Notes: generated by a model not told the origin, from the sequence alone. Shown: positions 34,945-43,405, numbered from the stretch's first letter. The stretch is 64,000 nucleotides of DNA from an uncultured Lachnospiraceae bacterium (GCA_910584725.1 CAJUBE010000015.1:1-64000); one strand, 5' to 3'. Numbers and translations are program-made.

Positions 34945-36282
34945 ATGGAGCGGGTGCTGTTAGTTGGTGCGAATTTAAATGACGGGGAGGACTATCTCAC
35001 TTCTTTGGAGGAGCTGGGAGCCTTGGCGGAGGCCTGCGATATGGAGGTGGCGGGCGTGACATCCCAGACCCTTGAGACGGTGCACAAGGCTTTCTACATC
35101 GGTACGGGAAAGGTGGATGAGGTGAAGCAGATGGCGCAGGATCTGGGCGCAGATGTGATCATTTTTGACAATTCCCTCTCCCCCATGCAGATGCGGAATC
35201 TGCAGGAGCGTCTGGAAAAACCGATTCTGGACAGAAGCGCGCTGATTCTGGATATCTTTGCGGGAAGGGCCAGATCGAGGGAGGCCAAGCTGCAGGTGGA
35301 GGTGGCCAGATTACAGTATATGCTGCCGAGGCTTGTAGGGCTTCACGCGGCATTGTCCCGCCAGGGAGGCGCCAGCGGCTCCATGAGCAGCAGGGGCGCC
35401 GGGGAGACGAAGCTGGAGCTGGACAGGCGTGTGCTGGAAAAGCGTCTGGCGGAGCTGCGGCGGGAGCTTAAAGAGGTGGGAAACGAGCGGGAGACGCAGA
35501 GAAAACGCCGCGTGAAGTCGGGGCTTCCGAGGGTGGCGCTGGTGGGTTATACCAATGCCGGAAAATCTACCCTGTTAAATGCTATGCTCGACCTTTATGG
35601 CGCGGACGAGGGGGAGGCGCAGGAGGAGCGGCATGTCTTTGAGAAGGATATGCTTTTTGCCACGCTGGATACCACCGTGCGCAAGATTGCGCCCCCGGAG
35701 CACCACGCGTTTCTGCTGTCGGACACGGTGGGGTTTATCCACAAGCTGCCGCACAATCTGGTGGAGGCTTTTCAGTCTACCTTGGAGGAGGCGAAGGAGG
35801 CCGATCTTCTCATACAGGTGGTGGATTACAGTGATGAGCACTATAAAGAGCAGATCGCCGTCACCAATCAAACCTTAAAGAAGCTGCAGGCGGACGGCAT
35901 TCCCATGCTCTTTGTTTACAATAAGTCGGATCTGGTTTCGACAGACGCCTTGCCGGGCCTTTCCGGAGTGGAGCGGGAAGAGGTGGCCGCGCATCTGCCT
36001 GTGGCGGCAAAGGCGCACGGTGAATCAGCCGGCGAGGGCATTTATCTGTCCGCGAAAAAGCGGATCGGAATGGAGGAGCTGGTTCGTCTGATCGAGGAAA
36101 AACTCTCCGGCGGGTATCGGGAGTGCACGCTTCTGATTCCCTACACGGACGGCAGGGCGGTGTCCTATCTGAACGAGAACGCGGTGGTTTTCGAGACGGC
36201 GTATGAGGAGAAGGGCGTGCGGATGCGGGTGAATTGTAAGAAGGAGGATTACGGGTATTACAGGAAGTATGAGGAGGAGTAA
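34945..36282 (+). CDS. hflX: GTPase HflX
   Basis: This ribosome-associated GTPase splits or rescues 70S ribosomes under stress. The 445-residue protein has the glycine-rich HflX N-terminal domain (including the RQGGASGSMSSRGAGETKLE segment) and then the G domain with G1 GYTNAGKST (about residue 200), G3 DTVGFIHKLP and G4 NKSD. An upstream in-frame ATG at 34921 lacks a ribosome binding site, while the ATG at 34945 follows GGGGGAT. It lies between structured repeat copy 2 and the leader of the hydratase gene. Confidence 0.95.
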   Translation: MERVLLVGANLNDGEDYLTSLEELGALAEACDMEVAGVTSQTLETVHKAFYIGTGKVDEVKQMAQDLGADVIIFDNSLSPMQMRNLQERLEKPILDRSALILDIFAGRARSREAKLQVEVARLQYMLPRLVGLHAALSRQGGASGSMSSRGAGETKLELDRRVLEKRLAELRRELKEVGNERETQRKRRVKSGLPRVALVGYTNAGKSTLLNAMLDLYGADEGEAQEERHVFEKDMLFATLDTTVRKIAPPEHHAFLLSDTVGFIHKLPHNLVEAFQSTLEEAKEADLLIQVVDYSDEHYKEQIAVTNQTLKKLQADGIPMLFVYNKSDLVSTDALPGLSGVEREEVAAHLPVAAKAHGESAGEGIYLSAKKRIGMEELVRLIEEKLSGGYRECTLLIPYTDGRAVSYLNENAVVFETAYEEKGVRMRVNCKKEDYGYYRKYEEE

Positions 36283-36303
36283 ACACGGTTATTGGGAAGT
36301 GTG

Positions 36304-36332
36304 TTGCGTTGGCGGCCCATATCCTTTATAAT
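36304..36332 (+). promoter_or_regulatory. Promoter of the aconitase-like hydratase
   Basis: TTGCGT (36304-36309), 17 bases, then a perfect TATAAT (36327-36332). The transcript would carry a leader of about 185 bases containing the pseudoknotted element. Confidence 0.55.
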
Positions 36333-36389
36333 AATTTAGGCAGGCATAAACTAAAAAATACGAAGTGAGCTACACAGACATGGAGGCAA

Positions 36390-36518
36390 GATTGAAAAAT
36401 CATGCTGATGCATTGATTTTTCAATCGCAAATTTGTGAAGGAGCGTCACAAATTTGTTTGATGGCAGACGCAAATTTGAGATTTGCATCGCCGGTCGCAA
36501 AAACGCTCCAGAATGGAG
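36390..36518 (+). promoter_or_regulatory. Pseudoknotted leader element, copy 1 (candidate riboregulator)
   Basis: Hairpin 1 is GATTGAAAAATCA (36390-36402) with TGATTTTTCAATC (36414-36426). Hairpin 2 is an 11-bp stem (36428-36438 with 36446-36456) whose loop contains GGAGCG. Hairpin 3 is GCAAAT/ATTTGC (36470-36486). ACGCTCC at 36503-36509 can pair with GGAGCGT (36440-36446) to form a pseudoknot, or its CTCCA can pair with TGGAG (36514-36518) and cover the Shine-Dalgarno sequence. A second copy with compensatory changes lies in front of pyrD. Confidence 0.75.
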
Positions 36519-36524
36519 AACAGT

Positions 36525-38825
36525 ATGATTGAACTGACACAGGGCGGCGCGTATCTGCTAAACGGGACGGAGATTGTGCCCGACGGCGCGGATGCGGCGG
36601 CGCAGATTAAGAATAAGACCGGGCAGGAGATTTCCAAATGCGAGGCGGCGAGGAATACCATTGCTTACGGTATTCTGGAAGCGCACAACACTTCCGGCAA
36701 TATGGAGAAATTAAAGATTAAATTCGATAAACTGACTTCCCACGATATCACCTTTGTGGGAATTATTCAGACGGCGCGGGCTTCGGGGCTTAAGAAATTC
36801 CCCATTCCCTACGTGCTCACCAACTGTCACAACTCCCTGTGCGCGGTGGGCGGCACGATCAACGAGGATGACCACATGTTTGGCCTTTCCTGCGCCAAAA
36901 AGTACGGCGGCATCTATGTGCCGCCCCATCAGGCGGTGATCCACCAGTACGCGAGGGAGATGTTGGCGGGCGGCGGGAAAATGATTTTAGGTTCCGACTC
37001 CCACACAAGGTACGGCGCGCTCGGTACGATGGCTATGGGCGAGGGCGGGCCGGAGCTGGTAAAACAGCTTTTGTCCCAGACCTACGATATCAATATGCCC
37101 GGCGTTGTGGGCGTGTATCTGACGGGCGAGCCGGTGAAGGGCGTGGGGCCGCAGGACGTGGCCTTAGCCATCATCGGAGCGGTGTTTGGGAACGGCTATG
37201 TGAAAAATAAGGTGATGGAGTTCGTGGGGCCGGGCGTTGCCGCCCTGAGCGCGGACTTCCGCATCGGCATCGACGTGATGACCACGGAAACCACATGTTT
37301 GTCTTCCATCTGGCAAACGGACGAGCAGATCAAAGAGTTTTATGAAATTCACGGCAGGAAAGAGGAGTACACGGAGTTAAATCCGGGAGAGATTACCTAT
37401 TACGACGGCATGATTACGGTGGATCTGTCGAAAATCCGTCCCATGATTGCTATGCCTTTCCACCCGAGCAATACCTACACCATCGACGAGGTGAATGCGA
37501 ATCTGAAAGATGTGCTCCACGACGTGGAGGAGCGTGCAAAGGTCAGTCTGGACGGCGCGGTGCCTTATTCTTTACAGGATAAGGTTGTGGACGGTAAATT
37601 TATGGTGGATCAGGGGATTATCGCTGGCTGTGCGGGCGGCGGCTTTGAGAATATCTGCGCGGCGGCGGATATTCTGCGCGGCTCCTATATCGGCTCGGAC
37701 GGCTTTACCTTAAGCGTGTATCCGGCCTCCATGCCCGTTTACATGGAGCTGATTAAAAACGGCTGCGCAGCGGCCATTTTGGAAACGGGCGCGGTGCTGA
37801 AAACGGCGTTCTGCGGCCCCTGCTTCGGCGCGGGAGACACGCCGGCAAACAATGCGTTCAGCATAAGGCATTCCACAAGGAATTTCCCCAACAGGGAGGG
37901 ATCGAAGCTGCAGAACGGCCAGATTTCTTCCGTGGCGCTCATGGACGCCCGCTCCATCGCGGCTACGGCGGCCAACAAGGGTATGCTCACGCCGGCCACC
38001 GAGTTCGACGGGGACATCGGGAAATACAAATATCACTTTGACGCCAATATTTATAAGAACCGCGTCTTTGATTCCAAAGGCGTGGCGGATGAGAGCGTGG
38101 AAATTCAGTTTGGGCCGAACATCAAGGACTGGCCTGCCATGGGCGCGCTGCCGGAAAATCTGGTGCTGCGGGTCGTTTCGGAAATTCACGATCCCGTTAC
38201 CACCACGGACGAGCTGATTCCCTCCGGGGAGACTTCCTCCTACCGCTCAAACCCGCTTGGGCTGGCAGAGTTTACGCTGTCAAGAAAAGACCCTGAGTAC
38301 GTGGGACGGGCCAAGGATATCCAGAGGGCGGAAAAAGCCAGAATGCAGGGAGAGCACCCCTGTCAGGCGCATCCCGACGTGAAGCCGGTGATGGGTGTGA
38401 TCAAGCAGTCTTTCCCGGATGTCTCCCATGAAAATACCGGGTTCGGTTCTACGATCTTCGCGGTGAAGCCGGGTGACGGCTCCGCCAGAGAGCAGGCGGC
38501 GAGCTGCCAGAAGGTGCTGGGCGGCTGGGCGAATATCGCAAACGAGTACGCGACAAAGAGGTATCGTTCCAATCTGATCAACTGGGGTATGCTGCCGTTT
38601 CTGATCGAGGCGGGCGAGCTGCCTTTTAAGAATCTGGACTACCTGTTTTTCCCGGGTATCCGCAAGGCTGTGGAGGAGAAGGCAGAGACCATTGAAGCCT
38701 ATCGGGTATCTGTGGAAGACGGAGCGCTTCAGCAGTTTACTCTGACGTTGGGAGAGCTGACGGACGAGGAGAGACAGATTATTTTAAAGGGGTGTCTCAT
38801 CAATTACAACAGGGTTCAAGCGTGA
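36525..38825 (+). CDS. Aconitase-family hydratase
   Basis: This 766-residue protein of the aconitase/isopropylmalate isomerase superfamily is closest in style to the YbhJ-like hydratases of anaerobes. Cluster-ligand Cys residues are visible in IIAGCAGGGFENI and in AFCGPCFGAG, the pair typical of the [4Fe-4S] site. A C-terminal swivelling domain with YRSNPLGLAEF and RSNLINWGMLPF is present. Such enzymes isomerise or hydrate di- or tricarboxylic acids; the true substrate here is uncertain. The ATG at 36525 follows GGAGAACAGT; a start at 36483 would fall inside the leader structure. The stop codon TGA lies inside structured repeat copy 3. Confidence 0.85.
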   Translation: MIELTQGGAYLLNGTEIVPDGADAAAQIKNKTGQEISKCEAARNTIAYGILEAHNTSGNMEKLKIKFDKLTSHDITFVGIIQTARASGLKKFPIPYVLTNCHNSLCAVGGTINEDDHMFGLSCAKKYGGIYVPPHQAVIHQYAREMLAGGGKMILGSDSHTRYGALGTMAMGEGGPELVKQLLSQTYDINMPGVVGVYLTGEPVKGVGPQDVALAIIGAVFGNGYVKNKVMEFVGPGVAALSADFRIGIDVMTTETTCLSSIWQTDEQIKEFYEIHGRKEEYTELNPGEITYYDGMITVDLSKIRPMIAMPFHPSNTYTIDEVNANLKDVLHDVEERAKVSLDGAVPYSLQDKVVDGKFMVDQGIIAGCAGGGFENICAAADILRGSYIGSDGFTLSVYPASMPVYMELIKNGCAAAILETGAVLKTAFCGPCFGAGDTPANNAFSIRHSTRNFPNREGSKLQNGQISSVALMDARSIAATAANKGMLTPATEFDGDIGKYKYHFDANIYKNRVFDSKGVADESVEIQFGPNIKDWPAMGALPENLVLRVVSEIHDPVTTTDELIPSGETSSYRSNPLGLAEFTLSRKDPEYVGRAKDIQRAEKARMQGEHPCQAHPDVKPVMGVIKQSFPDVSHENTGFGSTIFAVKPGDGSAREQAASCQKVLGGWANIANEYATKRYRSNLINWGMLPFLIEAGELPFKNLDYLFFPGIRKAVEEKAETIEAYRVSVEDGALQQFTLTLGELTDEERQIILKGCLINYNRVQA

Positions 38826-38873
38826 GAAGAACTTCTAAATCACTCGCAGCAAGGGTTGCTTCGCGACTCACGC
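38820..38873 (+). repeat. Structured intergenic repeat, copy 3 (short, degenerate)
   Basis: GCGTGAG (38820-38826) pairs with CTCACGC (38867-38873), with GAACTTCTAA replacing the usual GTACTTCT and a CGCAGCAAGGGTTGC inner part. The 3' GGAGAATGCC hairpin is absent, and the next gene's ribosome binding site follows at once. The upstream gene's TGA stop is within the repeat. Confidence 0.65.
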
Positions 38874-38892
38874 CAAGATAAGTAGGGGGATT

Positions 38893-39882
38893 ATGTATCA
38901 TGGGGTAAAAAAGGAGACGGGGGGAATTGTGCGCCCTCTTGTCTCGATCTCGATTGTACTGTTTGTGGCGGCTGTACTGATCTATGCGGCGGTACAAAAC
39001 AGGACACAACAGAATAATGTGACACAGGAGAGCGTACCGATGGATGGCGCTTCCACAGACGCTTTGGCGAATGTTGCCCTGCCGGAGCTGGAGCCGGAAA
39101 AGCCGGAGGTGGATTCCTCATCCATGGAGATTATAAACGATGTGCTCCTGAGCAATGTCCCCAAGGCTGATTACAGCTATTCCTTTAACGGAAAGCTGAA
39201 CGATTCGTTCGTGGTGACGAGAGCGGGAGATGAGGGTCGTTTTAACAGCGGCACTTATCCGGAGATGTCGGAGGATGTGTTTCCTCTGTTTACCGAGGGC
39301 GTTGAGGGCGACGCGCTCTATCTGGACGGCAGCTACGGCGTGGCTCTCCAGGGGGTGGAGCCCCTGAATGAGTCCTACACGATTTCTTTCTGGTTCCGCG
39401 CGGACGAGCTGTTTGACTGGTCTCCTTTTCTGCTGATCGGTTCTCATCTGATGGATGTGGGGGGCAGTCAGAGCTATCTCTCCATCAACAGGAAGACCAC
39501 GGAGGAGGGAGAGCAGGTCGTGCCGATTTTTAATACCATCGACGCGGTTTTGAATAATTCTTGTGAGATCAGGCCTTCCATGGAGCAGAAGCGATGGGTC
39601 AATCTGAACGAGTGGGTCTACATAACTGTTTGCGTGGACGCCTCCGCCTCCTCCGGAGCCGGTGAGGGGAGAGCCATGGGCTATCTGTATTTAAACAGTG
39701 AGCTGATCGGTTCTGGGGAGGTGTCGTTATTAAATATGGATGAGGAGAGTGTGTGCGCCTATCTGGGGATCAGCTGTTACGACGAGTTGTTCCGCGCCAG
39801 CTATGACGAGGTGCATATCTGGCAGCAAGTGTTGGACGAGAGCCAGATCAGCAGTATGTATACGGCTTATATTGTAGCGTGA
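38893..39882 (+). CDS. LamG/concanavalin-like domain protein, membrane-anchored
   Basis: This 329-residue protein has one N-terminal membrane segment (about residues 15-36) and a Pro/Glu/Ser-rich linker. A C-terminal LamG-like jelly-roll domain (about 100-325) shows the family signatures YSISFWFRAD-type (read YTISFWFRADELF), WVYITVCVD, a turn with LYLNSELIGSG, and DEVHIWQQVLDESQI at the end. Such domains bind glycans or proteins outside the cell. The ATG at 38893 follows TAGGGGG. It is coupled to the hydratase gene by only a degenerate repeat. Its own stop codon is supplied by repeat copy 4. Confidence 0.8.
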   Translation: MYHGVKKETGGIVRPLVSISIVLFVAAVLIYAAVQNRTQQNNVTQESVPMDGASTDALANVALPELEPEKPEVDSSSMEIINDVLLSNVPKADYSYSFNGKLNDSFVVTRAGDEGRFNSGTYPEMSEDVFPLFTEGVEGDALYLDGSYGVALQGVEPLNESYTISFWFRADELFDWSPFLLIGSHLMDVGGSQSYLSINRKTTEEGEQVVPIFNTIDAVLNNSCEIRPSMEQKRWVNLNEWVYITVCVDASASSGAGEGRAMGYLYLNSELIGSGEVSLLNMDEESVCAYLGISCYDELFRASYDEVHIWQQVLDESQISSMYTAYIVA

Positions 39883-39972
39883 AAAGTGCTTCTAAAGACG
39901 TCCCGCCATAGGACGGGACGCCAAGAAGCACTAAGTTTCACGCAGGAGAATGCCTGTAAAAAGGTATTCTCT
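39877..39972 (+). repeat. Structured intergenic repeat, copy 4
   Basis: GCGTGAAAAGTGCTTCT (from 39877) pairs with AGAAGCACT..TTTCACGC. Relative to copy 2, an A-U pair in the stem has become G-C on both strands, and a G-C has become A-U on both. The inner CGTCCCG/CGGGACG is perfect. The 3' hairpin GGAGAATGCC/GGTATTCTCT uses G-U pairs. The TGA stop of the LamG gene (39880-39882) is inside the 5' arm. Confidence 0.85.
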
Positions 39973-40078
39973 GTATGGAGGTGTTAATTATCTACAAAAA
40001 GTTCCGATATATAAATTACAGGGAAGCGGTTCTTGGCCAGGGCTTGTTTTTCTGAAAATTAATGATGTAGAGACCAGG

Positions 40079-40127
40079 GACGGTATTTTTAGGGAAAAGG
40101 AATTTCCATAAGAGTGCCGTCTTTTTC
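40079..40127 (+). terminator. Terminator-like hairpin in the leader of the EF-hand-like gene
   Basis: GACGGTA (40079-40085) pairs with TGCCGTC (40115-40121) around an inner GGAAA/TTTCC stem, followed by TTTTTC. It lies about 80 bases before a start codon and well after the previous gene's own 3' hairpin, so it may be an attenuator. The roughly 100 bases before it hold no riboswitch that I recognise. Confidence 0.55.
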
Positions 40128-40205
40128 TATGCCGGGCGTCAGGGAAGGCGCTGTCTGGTGCACAGGCAGGCGTAAAAAAGCGGTCTTTTACAAAAGGAGG
40201 GAACA

Positions 40206-41273
40206 TTGATTATTGAATCCGGTACCATAGGGATGCAGTCCTCCAGAACCAGTCGTTCCGTGATGAAGGTGAGTGCCAGAGCTATAGGGGGCACTTTTGC
40301 GGGCGGAAAAGAAGGATTAAATTCACTTTTTGAGAATCAGCTTGGCACTGGAGAAAAAACTGCGGGAGAGGAAAACGACAAGGATAAGGCGAGCCTGGAA
40401 GACCTCTCCACACATATGCGCAATATGACCGGCGGATGGCATATCTCCACGAGAAATGACGAAAAAGAGGCGGTGCGCAGTATCAAGCAGCAGTGCGTGG
40501 AATTTCTGTTAGAGCTTCTGTTTAACTTTCGTGGGAAGAGGGGCGGGCAGAACAGTCCCATCGCTGCGGCCGGAGGATCAAACATGTACGCGGTGCAGGG
40601 ATACCAGATGCAGCGTTACTACATGGAGGAGGAACATACCACTTTTGCCACTCAGGGTACGGTGAAAACTGCGGACGGGAGGGAGCTGTCCTTCAATCTG
40701 GAGTTTGGCATGAGCCGCAGATTTGAGGAGTACTATGAGGAAAATGTGGTGACTTCCATCAAGACTTTTAAAGATCCGCTGGTAATCAATTTGGATACCA
40801 ATATCGCGCAGGTTTCCGATCAGAAGTTCTTCTTTGATCTGGACTGCGACGGCGAGGAGGAAGAGATTTCAAGCCTGCAGGCGGGCAGCGGCTTTTTGGC
40901 CCTTGATCTGAACGGGGACGGGAAGATCAATGACGGCAGCGAGTTATTCGGCACAAAGAGCGGCGACGGCTTTAAAGATCTTTCCAAGTATGATCTGGAC
41001 GGCAACGGCTGGATTGACGAGGCGGATCCCATCTGGGAGAAGCTTTTGATCTGGACGAAGGATGAAGACGGAAATGATAAGATGTATCATCTGTCCGATC
41101 TGGGGGTAGGTGCCATCGGCCTTTCCCGGGTGGGAACGCAGTTTTCGTTGAATGACAAACAGACCAACGAAGCCAACGCCATGATTCGCAAGACAGGTAT
41201 TTTTCTGTATGAAAACGGAGCGGTATCCACTTTGCAGCAGTTGGATATGGCAGTCTACAACGAAAAATCATAA
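40206..41273 (+). CDS. Protein with EF-hand-like calcium loops, unknown function
   Basis: This 355-residue protein has no signal peptide and no membrane segment. The N-terminal 100 residues look disordered and polar. The C-terminal half has two acidic loops, DLNGDGKINDGSE and DLDGNGWIDEADP, that match EF-hand/dockerin-like calcium loops, followed by a segment ending LGVGAIGLSRVG. The start is TTG at 40206, supported by a strong AAAGGAGGG site. The family is one I recall only as uncharacterised in Lachnospiraceae. It stands alone between a possible attenuator and the spoIID-like gene. Confidence 0.65.
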   Translation: MIIESGTIGMQSSRTSRSVMKVSARAIGGTFAGGKEGLNSLFENQLGTGEKTAGEENDKDKASLEDLSTHMRNMTGGWHISTRNDEKEAVRSIKQQCVEFLLELLFNFRGKRGGQNSPIAAAGGSNMYAVQGYQMQRYYMEEEHTTFATQGTVKTADGRELSFNLEFGMSRRFEEYYEENVVTSIKTFKDPLVINLDTNIAQVSDQKFFFDLDCDGEEEEISSLQAGSGFLALDLNGDGKINDGSELFGTKSGDGFKDLSKYDLDGNGWIDEADPIWEKLLIWTKDEDGNDKMYHLSDLGVGAIGLSRVGTQFSLNDKQTNEANAMIRKTGIFLYENGAVSTLQQLDMAVYNEKS

Positions 41274-41288
41274 CGGTATAAATAACGG

Positions 41289-41318
41289 GACATCCACATA
41301 GGATTTATGTGGGGTGTC
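41289..41318 (+). promoter_or_regulatory. Hairpin covering the Shine-Dalgarno of the SpoIID-like gene
   Basis: GACATCCACATA (41289-41300) pairs with TATGTGG-GGTGTC (41306-41318): 12 pairs, one G-U, one bulged G. The 3' arm contains GGGGTG, the only ribosome binding site for the ATG at 41321, so folding would hinder initiation. Confidence 0.55.
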
Positions 41319-41320
41319 AC

Positions 41321-42280
41321 ATGAACAAAAATGGAATCGACTCAAAAAAAGCAAACAAAAGGGATGCGTGCAGCTTCCTTTTGTTTGTTTTTTTATTGCC
41401 CTATGTCTGCGCCTGCCTCTGGGGGCATGTGGGGGAGGAGGCGGATTATTTAAGGGAAAATAAGAAGGAAAATGAGTATATGGTGGAGGCTTCCGTGGAG
41501 TGGGGCGTTTGGGAGCTTCCCCTGGAAGAATATCTGGTCTACAGGCTGTGTCTGGTCATGCCGGAAGATTATGGGATGGAAGCCGAAAAGGCGCAGGCGG
41601 TTCTTCTGCGGACGGAGATGGCGGCTCTCTATGCGGAGCAGGGAGAAAAGCGCGTCGCCGTGGAGGGGGAAGGGCTGGCGAAGTTTTATAAGGGTAGGGC
41701 CGGACAGGAGGAGGTTTTGGAAAGGTGCAGGCAGGCGGTGCGTGAAACTGCGGGAGAGATTTTGGTTTACCGCGGCGAGCCCATTCGTGCGTCCTATTTT
41801 CGGGTGAGCAACGGTTCCACCAGAGCCGCGGGTGATGAGGACTGTCCGTATCTCTCCGCGGTTTCCTGCGAGCAGGATCAGGACGCGCCGGATTACAACA
41901 GTACGGTGAGAGTGGAGCGGGAGCGCTATATAGAAAAACTGCGGGGCATTTTGGAGGGGGATTTTACGGAACAGTCACTTTGGGAAGAGGGAAAATTTTC
42001 TTTTGACGGCACAGGATATATGACAAAAGTGTCATTTGTTGACGGAAACGGGGAGGAAGAGAAGATAGACGGGGAGACATTCCGCCATCTTTTCAGTCTG
42101 CCATCCGCTTCTTTTGAAATGGATAGGGAGGAGGAACAGGTGGTTTTTCGTGTGACAGGAGTGGGACACGGTTTCGGGATGAGTCAGTATGCGGCCGGGT
42201 GTCGGGCTAAAAACGGGGAGAGTTATGAGGAGATTCTGGCAGCTTTCTTTTTTCAGACTGAATTAGCAAATTTTGAATAA
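41321..42280 (+). CDS. SpoIID/LytB-domain protein lacking the catalytic Glu
   Basis: SpoIID is a membrane-anchored lytic transglycosylase that drives engulfment. This 319-residue protein has one N-terminal membrane segment (about residues 17-36) and the SpoIID fold: EEYLVYRL...EAEKAQAVLLRTEM and the C-terminal VGHGFGMSQYAAGC. In family members the first block reads E-M-P with the essential Glu; here it is V-M-P (Val79). The sugar-binding segment is also altered (VSNGSTRAAGDEDCPYLSAV). It sits directly before a SpoIIQ-like gene, the usual partner in the engulfment complex. The start is the ATG at 41321; the GTG upstream at 41309 overlaps the ribosome binding site. Confidence 0.75.
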   Translation: MNKNGIDSKKANKRDACSFLLFVFLLPYVCACLWGHVGEEADYLRENKKENEYMVEASVEWGVWELPLEEYLVYRLCLVMPEDYGMEAEKAQAVLLRTEMAALYAEQGEKRVAVEGEGLAKFYKGRAGQEEVLERCRQAVRETAGEILVYRGEPIRASYFRVSNGSTRAAGDEDCPYLSAVSCEQDQDAPDYNSTVRVERERYIEKLRGILEGDFTEQSLWEEGKFSFDGTGYMTKVSFVDGNGEEEKIDGETFRHLFSLPSASFEMDREEEQVVFRVTGVGHGFGMSQYAAGCRAKNGESYEEILAAFFFQTELANFE

Positions 42281-42386
42281 AGCGGAAAATTTGGGTAAAA
42301 CTATCAGACAAAACCGATGCAGAGGTTGTCTGCGTTTCTGTGGACGATTTCCGGCAGCATCGGTAGAAAAACAGGAGGCGGGTTTC

Positions 42387-43403
42387 ATGACGAGAAGAAA
42401 CAGAAGCAGTATCAGAAAAGAGAGAATCATCATGCTGGCGTCCTCGGTGTTCGTTCTGGCGGCGCTGACGGTGACCGGCGTTTATGTAAGAAACAGCAAC
42501 CGGGCTGAGAAGGAAGACTATGTGGTGGACTTCGAGGCGCTGGAACAGGGCAGCACGGAGCTCTCCGAAAATATGGTGTCCGGTGAGGAACTGGACACAC
42601 TCTTTGCGGGCGTCGGGACGGACGATCTGGACTATGACCCCAGTTTTCAGGAGGCAAACTCCCAGCATGTGGAAAACACGGAGGACGGCCTGAAATCAGG
42701 AAATAAGTCCGAAAAAAGTGTCACGGAGACGAAGACGATTGAAGAAAAAATAAAGGAAAAGGATCAGGAACAGGACGAAAAGAAGATCGGGGAGTCCGAA
42801 CAGACAAAGAAGGACGAGCCTAAGAAGGATAATCCTGTAGAAAAGACCACAGCAGAAAAAAAGAACAGTGGTACGGATAAGAAGAAAGAGGAAGAGGAAG
42901 CTGGCATGTTCGACGAGACGGTGGATGATGTTGTGAGCGACGAGGTGCAGGCGGAGGCGATTTCCACCACCGTACAGCCGGAACTTGACTTCAGTGAGGA
43001 GGACGGGCTGGTGTGGCCGATTGTGGGCGATGTGCTGATCAATTTTAGCATGGATAAGACCATCTATTTTCCGACGCTTGACCAGTATAAATATAATCCC
43101 GCCATTGTCATTGCGGCCACACAGGGAGAGAACATTTCGGCTGCGGCGGACGGACGCGTGACCTCCGTCAGCTATGACCCCGGCACCGGCAATACGGTGG
43201 TGATGGAGCTTGGCAACGGCTATGAACTGACCTATGGTCAGCTTGAGAACATCACTGTGTCCGAGGGCAGTTTCGTGCATGTGGGAGACGGGATCGGCAC
43301 AGTGGCGGCCCCCACGAAATATTACAGTATGGAAGGCACGAACGTGTACTTTAAATTGACGAAGGACGGGGAACCGGTGAACCCCATGAGTAAATTACAA
43401 TGA
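42387..43403 (+). CDS. SpoIIQ-like protein with degenerate M23 (LytM) domain
   Basis: SpoIIQ anchors the forespore side of the SpoIIQ-SpoIIIAH channel. This 339-residue protein has a basic N-terminus, one membrane segment (about residues 15-37), a long Lys/Glu-rich linker (about 100-185) and a C-terminal LytM domain (about 235-335). The zinc ligands of active M23 peptidases are gone: the HxxxD motif reads YNPAIV, and the HxH and YGH motifs read TYGQLE. The domain should be structural. The ATG at 42387 has AGGAGG eight bases upstream; the frame extends upstream through unlikely sequence. It pairs with the SpoIID-like gene and ends at structured repeat copy 5. Confidence 0.8.
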   Translation: MTRRNRSSIRKERIIMLASSVFVLAALTVTGVYVRNSNRAEKEDYVVDFEALEQGSTELSENMVSGEELDTLFAGVGTDDLDYDPSFQEANSQHVENTEDGLKSGNKSEKSVTETKTIEEKIKEKDQEQDEKKIGESEQTKKDEPKKDNPVEKTTAEKKNSGTDKKKEEEEAGMFDETVDDVVSDEVQAEAISTTVQPELDFSEEDGLVWPIVGDVLINFSMDKTIYFPTLDQYKYNPAIVIAATQGENISAAADGRVTSVSYDPGTGNTVVMELGNGYELTYGQLENITVSEGSFVHVGDGIGTVAAPTKYYSMEGTNVYFKLTKDGEPVNPMSKLQ

Positions 43404-43405
43404 CA

